Source: an uncultured Oscillospiraceae bacterium
Lineage (GTDB): Bacteria; Bacillota; Clostridia; Oscillospirales; Oscillospiraceae
DNA length: 49,954 bases
Assembly: GCA_947626265.1 (NCBI GenBank)
Contig: CANQRM010000022.1
Span: forward strand, 1-49,954
Reading direction: 5' to 3'
Of the stretch, positions 23,273 to 30,998 are shown one piece after another. The position numbers and the translations under genes are program-made. Under the pieces are notes generated by a model. That model did not search any database, was not told the origin of the DNA, and saw only the letters and a program-made list of their open reading frames with translations. Position 1 is the first letter of the stretch; every line of letters starts with the position of its first letter.

Positions 23273-23596
23273 ATGAGCCAGCAGCAGGACCACGAATACA
23301 TGCACGCCCACGGCATCGCCCACAGCCACGGCCATGTCCATGAAAACCAAAAGGCGGTGGTGAACCGCCTGGCCCGGGCCATCGGCCACCTGGAGAAGGT
23401 GAAGCGGATGGTGGAGGCGGGGGAGGACTGCTCCGAGGTGCTGGTGCAGCTGGCCGCCGTGCGCTCCGCCCTGGCCAGCACCGGCAAGGTCATTTTGCAG
23501 GACCACATGCGCCACTGCATAGTGGACGCCATCAACGCCGGGGACCAGACCGCTGTGGACGACCTGTGCCAGGCGGTGGAGAAGCTGATAAAATGA
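23273..23596 (+). CDS. CsoR/RcnR-family metal-sensing repressor, InrS-like
   Basis: 107 residues, all-helical DUF156 fold. The N-terminal extension is His-rich (HEYMHAHGIAHSHGHVHEN, residues 7-25), and the metal-ligand positions are Cys 53, His 78 and Cys 82. The C-x24-H-x3-C spacing is that of CsoR, and together with His 21 it coincides in numbering with the nickel ligands described for cyanobacterial InrS. Proteins of this family bind DNA without metal and release it on binding Cu(I), Ni(II), Co(II) or formaldehyde. Next to lar genes and a NikA-type binding protein, nickel is the best guess. AAGGAG precedes the ATG. Confidence 0.9.
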   Translation: MSQQQDHEYMHAHGIAHSHGHVHENQKAVVNRLARAIGHLEKVKRMVEAGEDCSEVLVQLAAVRSALASTGKVILQDHMRHCIVDAINAGDQTAVDDLCQAVEKLIK

Positions 23597-23612
23597 CCGG
23601 AAGAAAGATACT

Positions 23613-23641
23613 TTGCGTTTTTTGACTGCATAAGCTATAAT
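23613..23641 (+). promoter_or_regulatory. promoter of the hydrogenase gene
   Basis: TTGCGT (23613-23618), 17 nt, TATAAT (23636-23641), 30 nt before the hydrogenase ATG. Confidence 0.65.
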
Positions 23642-23671
23642 ATCGTCAGCAATATCACAAGGAGAGAGACT

Positions 23672-25123
23672 ATGGTAACCAACGACGAGGCCATTGCCCG
23701 GGTAAAACATGAGGTCATGCGGGAAGTCTGCCGCCTGGCCTGGGAGGGAAAGCTGGACGAGGAGCGGGAGCAGATACCCTACCGCATGTTCCCCGGCCCC
23801 CAGGCCACGTTCCGCTGCTGCGTATACAAGGAGCGGGAGATCGTCCGCCAGCGGGTGCGCCTGGCGGAGGGGAAGAGCCCCACGGGCGTCCACTCCACCA
23901 ACATCGTCCAGGTCATCAACGCGGCCTGCGAGGAGTGCCCCATCGCGTCCTATATCGTCACGGACAACTGCCGCAAGTGCATGGGCAAGGCCTGTCAGAA
24001 CTCCTGTCAGTTCGGGGCCATCTCCATGGGCCCCAACCGGTCCTACATAGACCCCAACAAGTGCCGGGAATGCGGCAAGTGCGCCGCCGCCTGCCCCTAC
24101 AACGCCATCGCCCACCTGGAGCGGCCCTGCAAGCGGGTCTGCCCCGTGGACGCCATCACCTACGATGAGTACGGCATCTGCCGCATCGACGAGGAAAAGT
24201 GCATCCGCTGCGGCATATGCATCCACAACTGCCCCTTCGGCGCCATCGGCACCATCTCCACCGTGGTCCAGGTGATAGAGGCCATCAAGACGGGTAAAAA
24301 GGTGGTGGCCATGCTGGCCCCCGCCACGGAGGGCCAGTTCGGCCCGGACATCACCATGGCCAGCTGGCGCACGGCGCTGAAAAAGGCCGGGTTCGCCGAT
24401 ATGGTGGAGGTGGGCCTGGGGGGCGACCTGACCGCCGCCTCCGAGGCGGTGGAATGGGCGGAGGCTTACAAGGAGGGGAAGAAGATGACCACCTCCTGCT
24501 GCCCGGCCTTCGTGAACATGATAAAGACCCACTTCCCGGCCCTGGCCGGGAACATGTCCACCACCGTCAGCCCCATGTGCGGCGTGAGCCGCTACCTGAA
24601 GCAGCAGGACCCCGAGACCGTCACCGTGTTCGTGGGTCCCTGCATCGCCAAAAAGAGCGAGGCCGCGGACCACGCCGTGAAGGGCAACGCCGACTTCGTC
24701 CTGACCTACGGGGAGATACGCTCGCTTCTCTATGGCAGGGACATCGAGCTGGAGCCGGAGCCCGACGACGTGCAGCAGAGCAGCGTCTACGGCAAGCGCT
24801 TCGGCGACGGCGGCGGCGTCACCGCCGCGGTGCTGCGCTGCTTTGAGGAAATGGGCGAGGACATAAAGCCGGAGGTCATGAAGTGCTCCGGCGCGGCGGA
24901 GTGCAAAAAGGCGCTGCTCTTAATGAAGGCGGGCCGCCTCCCGGCGGACTTCATCGAGGGCATGGTGTGCGAGGGCGGCTGCGTGGGCGGCCCCAGCAAG
25001 AACATGACCGTGCTGGAGTCCAAAAAGGCCCGGGACGCCCTCATCGCCAAGGCCGACAAGCGAGGCGTGCTGGAGAACCTCAAGGCCCTCGGCGCCGACA
25101 AGGTGCCCACGCACCGGGCGTAA
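23672..25123 (+). CDS. monomeric [FeFe] hydrogenase (group B-like)
   Basis: 483 residues. Ferredoxin-like cluster motifs occupy residues about 98-190 (CRKCMGKACQNSC, CRECGKCAAACPYN, CIRCGICIHNCPFG), and the H-cluster domain follows. The three H-cluster signatures are TTSCCPAFVNMI, FVGPCIAKKSE and EGMVCEGGCVGGPSK. The Phe in TSCCPAF and the GPCIAKK form differ from the group A consensus (TSCCPxW, MPCxxK) and suit the group B family common in Clostridia. It catalyses reversible proton reduction with ferredoxin in the cytoplasm. AAGGAGAGAG precedes the ATG. HydEFG maturases are not in the window. Confidence 0.93.
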   Translation: MVTNDEAIARVKHEVMREVCRLAWEGKLDEEREQIPYRMFPGPQATFRCCVYKEREIVRQRVRLAEGKSPTGVHSTNIVQVINAACEECPIASYIVTDNCRKCMGKACQNSCQFGAISMGPNRSYIDPNKCRECGKCAAACPYNAIAHLERPCKRVCPVDAITYDEYGICRIDEEKCIRCGICIHNCPFGAIGTISTVVQVIEAIKTGKKVVAMLAPATEGQFGPDITMASWRTALKKAGFADMVEVGLGGDLTAASEAVEWAEAYKEGKKMTTSCCPAFVNMIKTHFPALAGNMSTTVSPMCGVSRYLKQQDPETVTVFVGPCIAKKSEAADHAVKGNADFVLTYGEIRSLLYGRDIELEPEPDDVQQSSVYGKRFGDGGGVTAAVLRCFEEMGEDIKPEVMKCSGAAECKKALLLMKAGRLPADFIEGMVCEGGCVGGPSKNMTVLESKKARDALIAKADKRGVLENLKALGADKVPTHRA

Positions 25124-25136
25124 AAAAGAAAAAATA

Positions 25137-25173
25137 CAGAGCGGACCCCATATACCGGGGCCCGCTCTGCTTT
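25137..25173 (+). terminator. terminator after the hydrogenase gene
   Basis: Stem CAGAGCGG-A-CCCC with GGGG-C-CCGCTCTG (25137-25149 with 25157-25169), one internal mismatch, tail CTTTG. Confidence 0.75.
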
Positions 25174-25236
25174 GTCCACGGCGAAAAACACGGAGGAAAT
25201 GTGGGAAATCTTTCCGGACGCGGCCAAAATGGAAGA

Positions 25237-25264
25237 AAATGTCTTGCATTAAATGTCTTGCATT
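25237..25264 (+). repeat. perfect 14-bp tandem duplication carrying a -35 element
   Basis: AAATGTCTTGCATT occurs twice head to tail (25237-25250 and 25251-25264). The second copy supplies the TTGCAT -35 box of the following promoter, so the first copy offers an alternative hexamer 14 bp upstream. Confidence 0.95.
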
Positions 25265-25286
25265 AAATAGATGAAAGAGCTATAAT
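25258..25286 (+). promoter_or_regulatory. promoter of the cell-wall-repeat transglutaminase gene
   Basis: TTGCAT (25258-25263), 17 nt, TATAAT (25281-25286). The leader contains a run of nine G (25305-25313) and is about 90 nt long. A hairpin-like TTGGGATGAAATGTCCCAA segment (about 25342-25360) precedes the ribosome binding site. Confidence 0.75.
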
Positions 25287-25379
25287 CAGTTGATTATTAT
25301 ACCCGGGGGGGGGTATTGTTCGTCTCCCTCGGGCTGTACTTTGGGATGAAATGTCCCAAGAAGGGAAGGAAACAGGAAA

Positions 25380-26996
25380 ATGAAAAAGACTGTATTTGCT
25401 GTGCTGGCAGCGGCGGCGCTGGTGCTGACCCTGGGCGCCACGGCCCTGGCCGCCGGCGAGGCGGCAGACCCCTTTGCGGCGCCGGCGGCGGTGGAGGACG
25501 TCTCCGAGCCCGCGGCGCCGGAAGCGATCGCGGACGAGGTGGCCGATGACATTGCCCCCGCGCCGGATGCGGCCCCGGCGGAGGACGGCTCCAGCACCGA
25601 TACGGACGCGCCGGTGCAGACCGCGCCCCCTGAAAACCGGCCCGACGGCTGGTACGGCAGGGACGGCTACTGGTATTACTACAAGGGCGGCTACCGGGTC
25701 GTGTCCGACTGGGTCACGGACGCCGGCGAGCGGTATTATTTCGACGCCGACGGCCGCATGGCCACGGGCATCTGTGACGTCGACGGCCAGACCTTCTGGT
25801 TCAACACCAGCCACAACGGCTCCTACGGCGCCATGAAGAGCGGCTGGTACGGAAAGGACGGCTATTGGTACTGGTTCTCCGAAGAGGGCCCCATGGTGAT
25901 GGTCGACTGGGCCACCGACGGCAAGGACGAGTATTACTTCGACGCCGAGGGCAGGATGGTCACCGGCCTTCAGGAGATCGACGGCCGGACCTATTTCTTC
26001 AACACCAAGCACGACGGCGCTTACGGCGCCATGCGCACCGGCTGGCAGGGCATCGGCGGCTACTGGTACTGGTTCGACTCTCCCTCCGGCCAGATGGTCC
26101 GCTCCGACTGGCGCTATAACGGCGGCAACAAGTTCTTCCTGGACTGGGAAGGCCATATGGCCACCGGCCTTTATGAGGTGGAAGACGGCCAGTTCTATTA
26201 CTTCAACACCAGCCACGACGGCGCTTACGGCGCCATGCGCACCGGCTGGCAGGCCGCGGGCGGCTATTACCGCTGGTTCTCCCCGGAGAACGGCGTCATG
26301 GCGGTCTCCCAGTGGGTCACCGACGGCGGCAAGCGCTACTACGTGGACGCGGACGGCCAGATGGTCACCGGCCTGTACGAAGTCGGCGGCATTACATACT
26401 ACTTCAACGAACATCATGACGGCACCTACGGCGCCATGGCGGACCATCAGACCTATCTGAACGGCGAGATGTACATGTTCGCCCCGGACGGCACCCTTAT
26501 GCGGAATACCACCGTGTCGCTGCTGGGCAAGACCTGGAACGTGAATGAAAACGGCGTCATCGTGGGCTATGTGACCCCGGCGGGCCGTCAGGCCGCGGCG
26601 GTCCTGGACCAGGTGGGTTGGAACCTGCGCTCTGCCTTCAACTGGGTCACGAGGCTCCGCTATGCCAACCGCTGGCTGCGGGCCCCCGCGGGCGCGGTAC
26701 ATACGGAGTGGTACGCCAACTACGGCTTTACCAACCACTACGGCAACTGCTACGTGATGAATTCCACCCTGTACCAGATGATCAAGATGATGGGCTACGA
26801 GGTCTACTTCGTGGAGGGCGGCGTGCTGAACTCCAACGGGTATCTGGCACCCCACGGCTGGACGGAGGTCTATCACGACGGCGTGCAGTATGTGTACGAC
26901 GCCAATTTCACCAACGAGACCGGCATGAACGGCTTCCGTATCCGCTACGGCCAGTCCGGAACCTGGCGCTACGCCCAGTATAAGCGGGTCGACTGA
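25380..26996 (+). CDS. secreted cell-wall-binding-repeat protein with C-terminal transglutaminase-like domain
   Basis: 538 residues. A signal peptide (MKKTVFAVLAAAALVLTLGA, cleavage near ALA-AG) and an acidic Ala/Pro-rich linker (about 26-88) lead to five or more aromatic repeats of the choline/glucan-binding type (residues about 89-380; WYGRDGYWYYYKGG, RYYFDADGRMATGI, TYFFNTKHDGAYGAMRTGW). The C-terminus (about 400-538) looks like a transglutaminase-type cysteine hydrolase: Cys 457 in HYGNCYVMN, His 492 in APHGWTEVY and Asp 507 in YVYDANF form a C-H-D triad. Such proteins sit on the envelope and may cleave or cross-link peptides there. GGAAGGAAA precedes the ATG. The substrate is unknown. 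Confidence 0.82.
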   Translation: MKKTVFAVLAAAALVLTLGATALAAGEAADPFAAPAAVEDVSEPAAPEAIADEVADDIAPAPDAAPAEDGSSTDTDAPVQTAPPENRPDGWYGRDGYWYYYKGGYRVVSDWVTDAGERYYFDADGRMATGICDVDGQTFWFNTSHNGSYGAMKSGWYGKDGYWYWFSEEGPMVMVDWATDGKDEYYFDAEGRMVTGLQEIDGRTYFFNTKHDGAYGAMRTGWQGIGGYWYWFDSPSGQMVRSDWRYNGGNKFFLDWEGHMATGLYEVEDGQFYYFNTSHDGAYGAMRTGWQAAGGYYRWFSPENGVMAVSQWVTDGGKRYYVDADGQMVTGLYEVGGITYYFNEHHDGTYGAMADHQTYLNGEMYMFAPDGTLMRNTTVSLLGKTWNVNENGVIVGYVTPAGRQAAAVLDQVGWNLRSAFNWVTRLRYANRWLRAPAGAVHTEWYANYGFTNHYGNCYVMNSTLYQMIKMMGYEVYFVEGGVLNSNGYLAPHGWTEVYHDGVQYVYDANFTNETGMNGFRIRYGQSGTWRYAQYKRVD

Positions 26997-27020
26997 TCAA
27001 AAAGAAAGGAAGAGCGATCG

Positions 27021-27701
27021 ATGAAGAACACGATGAAAAAGCTGGGGGCCCTGCTGCTGGCCCTGGTAATGGTCCTGAGCCTGGGTGTTACAGCCTTCGC
27101 CGAGGCCGAGACTGAGCCTGCCGGGGAAGAGGACCTGTCCGCCCTGGCCCGCATCGGCGAGGAGACGGATACCTGCCGCATGGTCAAGATCACCAACCTC
27201 ACCGGCACGGACATCATGGGCCTGAATATCCGCAAGAGCGGCGAGTGGGAGTTCTCCGGCGAGCTTCTGGCCGAGGGCGACAACTTCGAGAAGGAAGAGG
27301 TCAGCCTCTTCTGCTATGAGCCCGAGACGGCCGATGAGGCCACCGCCACCGACGCGGAGGCGGAGGAAGAGACCGAGGCTGAGCCCGTGCTCTACGACAT
27401 CCAGATCGTCTGGACCGACTGGACCGTGGGCGTGCTGTATAACGTGGAACTGGACGACATGGACGAGGCGGAGCTCCAGCGGTCCTGGAACAGCCTGCCC
27501 TATATCGTCTATAAGAGCCTGGAAAGCGGCGAGGAAGTGAATACCGAGGAGGCCGAGACGGCCGCCTATCTTGCCGATCCCGCGAATTCCCAGTCCTCCG
27601 GCGGCTCTTCCAGCGGCGGTTCCTCCGGCGGCGGCAGCTCCTCTTCCGGCGGTTCCTACGGCGGCGACTCCGGCTGCATCGATAACGGCCTGCTCTGGTA
27701 A
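27021..27701 (+). CDS. secreted acidic protein with Gly/Ser-rich C-terminal tail
   Basis: 226 residues, no family recognised. A signal peptide (MKNTMKKLGALLLALVMVLS, cleavage near AFA-EA) is followed by a domain that begins CRMVKITNLTGTDIMGLNIR and continues with LYDIQIVWTDWTVGVLYNVE, interrupted by an acidic Ala/Glu/Thr linker. The C-terminus is a Gly/Ser-rich stretch of about 30 residues ending GCIDNGLLW. The ATG at 27021 has AAAGGAAG upstream; a second in-frame ATG at 27033 would also keep the signal peptide. It lies 24 nt after the transglutaminase-like gene and 9 nt before the acyltransferase gene, pointing to one surface operon. Confidence 0.7.
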   Translation: MKNTMKKLGALLLALVMVLSLGVTAFAEAETEPAGEEDLSALARIGEETDTCRMVKITNLTGTDIMGLNIRKSGEWEFSGELLAEGDNFEKEEVSLFCYEPETADEATATDAEAEEETEAEPVLYDIQIVWTDWTVGVLYNVELDDMDEAELQRSWNSLPYIVYKSLESGEEVNTEEAETAAYLADPANSQSSGGSSSGGSSGGGSSSSGGSYGGDSGCIDNGLLW

Positions 27702-27710
27702 GAGACTTCC

Positions 27711-28739
27711 GTGAACGGCAAGCGAAACGCCGGCTTTGACTGCCTGCGGGCCACGGCGTGCCTTTTCATCATCCTGCTCCATACCAGCTACTCCACCGTC
27801 CTCATGTACCCCATCCAGTTCACCTCCCGGCGGGCGGCCATCGAGGGCATGGTGCAGCACAACCTGATGTGGGCCGTGCCCTGCTTCATCATGGTGACGG
27901 GGGCGCTGCTCCTGCCGCCGGAGAAGCACATCACCTACCGGGACCTCTTTGGAAAGTACATCGCCCGGGTGGTGAAGGCCATCGTCCTGTTCGGCGTGCT
28001 GTTCGTGGCGCTGGAGATGCTCTTTGACCCCACCCGGCGGACGGGGGCCTATTTCCTGCAGGGCCTTTACAAGGTCTTCACGGGGGACAGCTGGTCCCAC
28101 ATGTGGTACCTTTACTGCCTGCTGGGCCTTTACCTGCTGATGCCCTTTTACAAAAAGGCGGCGGAGCTGGGAGAGAGGGATATGCTGTACCTGATGGGGC
28201 TGTACGCCCTGTTCATGTCCGCCATCCCGTGCCTGGAGGCGGTGGGGGTGCGCTGCGGGTTTTATATCCACGTGTCCAGCGTCTATCCGCTGTACCTGTT
28301 CATGGGCTATTGGCTGCGGCGCTGGGGAGCAAAGCACAGCCGCGCCTTCTACGCCGGGCTCTTTCTCGCCGCCACGGCGGCCATCGCGGTGCTGAGCTAT
28401 GTGCGGGTGATGGGCAATATCCAGACCTTGGATGTGCTTTTCGAGTACAACTCCCCGCTGGTCATCGTCCAGTCCCTGGGCGTGGCCGGGTGGTTTTTCC
28501 AGATCGGGGATGAGCCCTCGCCGGTGAAGAAGGTGCTGGCCAACATCGACCGCCACTCCTTCGGGATATACCTCATCCACATGGCCTATATCCGGCTGCT
28601 CTATAAGCACCTGCACTTCGACCCCTTCCGGTACGGCGGCCTGGCGGGGATATTGCTCACAGCGCTCATCGCCTTCGGGTTGGCCTATGTGACCGACATG
28701 GTCATGAAAAAGCTGCCTATAGTCAGGAAAATCGTATAA
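27711..28739 (+). CDS. acyltransferase 3 family membrane protein
   Basis: 342 residues with about ten membrane segments. The start NAGFDCLRATACLFIILLHT carries the Arg and His expected of acyltransferase-3 proteins, with WAVPCFIMVTGALLLPPEKH, SHMWYLYCLLGLYLLMPFYK and HSFGIYLIHMAYIRLL downstream. The family O-acylates cell-surface carbohydrates or exported molecules. GTG start at 27711, 9 nt after the secreted protein. It may modify the surface polymer that the neighbouring repeat proteins bind; that link is contextual only. A strong terminator follows. Confidence 0.85.
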   Translation: MNGKRNAGFDCLRATACLFIILLHTSYSTVLMYPIQFTSRRAAIEGMVQHNLMWAVPCFIMVTGALLLPPEKHITYRDLFGKYIARVVKAIVLFGVLFVALEMLFDPTRRTGAYFLQGLYKVFTGDSWSHMWYLYCLLGLYLLMPFYKKAAELGERDMLYLMGLYALFMSAIPCLEAVGVRCGFYIHVSSVYPLYLFMGYWLRRWGAKHSRAFYAGLFLAATAAIAVLSYVRVMGNIQTLDVLFEYNSPLVIVQSLGVAGWFFQIGDEPSPVKKVLANIDRHSFGIYLIHMAYIRLLYKHLHFDPFRYGGLAGILLTALIAFGLAYVTDMVMKKLPIVRKIV

Positions 28740-28745
28740 CGCATC

Positions 28746-28778
28746 CGTGCGGCAGGGAGATCCTGCCGCACGCTTTTT
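28746..28778 (+). terminator. intrinsic terminator after the acyltransferase gene
   Basis: Perfect 11-bp stem CGTGCGGCAGG (28746-28756) with 28762-28772, 5-nt loop, CTTTTT. Confidence 0.92.
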
Positions 28779-28862
28779 ATGCCATCGGGGTTTTCTTTTC
28801 GTCCTTCGCGCAGTATAATAGCGTTGTTCCGTCCCAAACCGACATATGACAAGGAGGTCCAC

Positions 28863-30806
28863 ATGCCGATGAAGATGAAACGAACGCTCTGCCTCATGCT
28901 GGCGCTTATGATGGTGCTGGCCCTGGCCCAGCCCGCCCTGGCGGCGGGGGTGACCTATATGCCCGGCGTGACCGCCGAGATGTCGGACCCCGCCTATTGG
29001 GCGGCAATGGAGGAGAACCCGGAAGAGGTGATACTTACCCCGGAGGAGATAGAGGCCTTCAACGCGGACACCGCTCTGCGGGAGGGGACCATGGTCATGG
29101 ACCTGCGCCAGGCCCCGGAGGGCTTCGACGGCCCGGAGCGCAACGAGATGGTGGCCTCCTCCGCGGCCTCGGACGCGGAGTATTACCTGGGCTGGACCTA
29201 TAAGGGCAACGGCGAACCCGCCGACCAGGCCTATTTCGACGCCATGATCGCCAACTGCAATGACCCCACCGCCACCGGCTGGATGCCCATCCGCTACGCC
29301 GTGGCTGTGGAGCGGACGCTTCTGCAGGTGTTCCCCAGCGACCAGCCCATACTGGACGACCCCAACGACGTGGACTTTGACTACCAGGCCCTCAGCGGCA
29401 TCAAGGTCAACGAGCCCATGATCCTCTACACCACCTCCGCCGACGGGCAGTATTACCTGGCCCGCATCGCCAGCTGCTCCGGCTGGGTGAAAGCGGAGGA
29501 CGTGGCCATCTGCGCCGACAGGGAGGAGTGGCTCTCCGCCTGGGACCTGCCTTCCGAGAAGCTTCTGGTGGTCTACGGCAACAAGGAGTATACCGACGAG
29601 TCCATCTCCCATCCCGAGACGGCCCGGCGGATGCTCACCGCGGGCACGACCCTGGAGCTGGTGACGGACCTGCAGCCCGACCAGCTCATCGGCAACCGCT
29701 CGCCCTATCATAACTACGTGGTGTATCTGCCCGTGCGGCGGGCCGACGGCAGCTACGAAAAGCAGATGGCCCTCATCCCCGAGACCGCCCATGTCAGCGT
29801 GGGGTATCTGCCCCTGACAAAGGAGAACATCGCCCTGGCGGCATTGCAGAACCTGGGCGACGCCTACGGCTGGGGCGGCATGATGGACGTGGACGACTGC
29901 TCCGGCATGATCTGCACCATCTACCGCTGCTTCGGCCTGAGCATCGGCCGCAACGGCAACTGGCAGGCCAACATGAACATCGAGAAGATCGACATGCACG
30001 GCATGTGCCTGGAGGAGAAGCGGCTCATCCTGGACGAACTGCCCCTGGGCGCTTCCCTGTGCTTCGACGGCCACGAGATGATGTACTTGGGCAAGGTGGA
30101 CGGCCAGTATTACGTGGTCAGCACCGTGAGCAGCATCGTCAGCCCCTATACCGGCAGCATCCTCCGCACCCGGGACGTGATGATCAACACCCTGGAGGTG
30201 AAACGGGGCAGCGGCAAGACCTGGCTGGGGGCCCTCAACATGGTGTTCATGCCCTGCTACGCCAAGCTGGAAGGCAAGAGCTATGACTTCCCCCAGACCC
30301 AGTGGTACCACGATGGGGTGTCCTGGTGCATCTCCAATGGCGTCATGCCGGGTCTGGACATAGACGACATTTTTGGCATCGGCATGGACGCGGACAGGGC
30401 GGACCTGGCCTATGGGCTTTGGATGCTGGCCGGCGCGCCGGTGCCCGAGACCGCCCCTGAGCCGGAAACGGCCCCGGACGCCACCCCCGCGCCCACCCCC
30501 GAACCCACGCCGGAGCCTCCCTATCCCTTTAACGACGTGGCCGCCGACGACCCCGCCCGCATTGCCATTGCCTGGGCGGCGGAGCAGGGATTCATGGCGG
30601 GGGAGAACGGCGCTTTTGACCCCAATGGGACCATCAGCGGCCCGGAGGCGTATGAGGCGCTGGAAAAGCTGGCCGGGACGCAGAGCCTGACCCTGGACGG
30701 CACCGTATCGGAGTATCTGGATGAAGACGCGGTGGTCCGGGAGGACCTGGCCATGGCCTTCTACGGCTACGGGCAGATATTCGACCAGTCCCAGTCCGTG
30801 GGCTGA
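28863..30806 (+). CDS. secreted NlpC/P60 peptidase with SH3-like and SLH domains
   Basis: 647 residues. A signal peptide (MPMKMKRTLCLMLALMMVLA, cleavage near ALA-AG) is followed by SH3-like regions (about 120-330; WMPIRYAVAVERTLLQVFPS, YYLARIASCSGWVKAEDVAI), as in YgiM/SH3-NlpC proteins. An NlpC/P60 domain has Cys 346 in DVDDCSGMICTIYRCFG and His 404 in CFDGHEMMYLG. It likely cuts peptidoglycan stem peptides. A Pro/Thr/Glu linker (about 530-555) precedes an S-layer-homology segment (YPFNDVAADDPARIAIAWAA and GFMAGENGAFDPNGTISGPE), anchoring it to the wall. The ATG at 28863 has AAGGAGG upstream; TATAAT at 28814-28819 is a likely -10. Confidence 0.85.
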   Translation: MPMKMKRTLCLMLALMMVLALAQPALAAGVTYMPGVTAEMSDPAYWAAMEENPEEVILTPEEIEAFNADTALREGTMVMDLRQAPEGFDGPERNEMVASSAASDAEYYLGWTYKGNGEPADQAYFDAMIANCNDPTATGWMPIRYAVAVERTLLQVFPSDQPILDDPNDVDFDYQALSGIKVNEPMILYTTSADGQYYLARIASCSGWVKAEDVAICADREEWLSAWDLPSEKLLVVYGNKEYTDESISHPETARRMLTAGTTLELVTDLQPDQLIGNRSPYHNYVVYLPVRRADGSYEKQMALIPETAHVSVGYLPLTKENIALAALQNLGDAYGWGGMMDVDDCSGMICTIYRCFGLSIGRNGNWQANMNIEKIDMHGMCLEEKRLILDELPLGASLCFDGHEMMYLGKVDGQYYVVSTVSSIVSPYTGSILRTRDVMINTLEVKRGSGKTWLGALNMVFMPCYAKLEGKSYDFPQTQWYHDGVSWCISNGVMPGLDIDDIFGIGMDADRADLAYGLWMLAGAPVPETAPEPETAPDATPAPTPEPTPEPPYPFNDVAADDPARIAIAWAAEQGFMAGENGAFDPNGTISGPEAYEALEKLAGTQSLTLDGTVSEYLDEDAVVREDLAMAFYGYGQIFDQSQSVG

Positions 30807-30819
30807 AAAACAAAAGATA

Positions 30820-30853
30820 AGCGGCCCTGCCGGTGACGGTGGGGCCGCTTTTG
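30820..30853 (+). terminator. terminator after the NlpC/P60 gene
   Basis: 8-bp stem AGCGGCCC (30820-30827) with GGGCCGCT (30842-30849), an inner CCGGTGACGG loop, and TTTTG. Confidence 0.75.
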
Positions 30854-30917
30854 TGAGATAGTTCAATAATAAAATGGCAAATAAGGCGAATTTTGGGCTC
30901 GCTTTTTGGATGTAATA

Positions 30918-30926
30918 TGATATAAT
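30918..30926 (+). promoter_or_regulatory. extended -10 promoter element of the MFS/ligase/phosphatase operon
   Basis: TGATATAAT matches the extended -10 form TGnTATAAT and lies about 72 nt before the MFS start. No good -35 box sits at 16-18 nt, as is common for extended -10 promoters. The surrounding 80 nt are noticeably AT-rich. Confidence 0.5.
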
Positions 30927-30998
30927 CATAAAATGTGAAAAAGGCGGGGCCGGCTGAGAGGGCGCGGCCCCCGCTTCCCGGGCGGAGGGATATATAGT

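Noticed and set aside
21620-24673. A 1017-codon minus-strand open frame extending the family 5 binding protein far upstream
   Set aside because: The extension runs antisense through the metal-sensor and hydrogenase genes; a normal signal peptide and ribosome binding site set the start at 23158.
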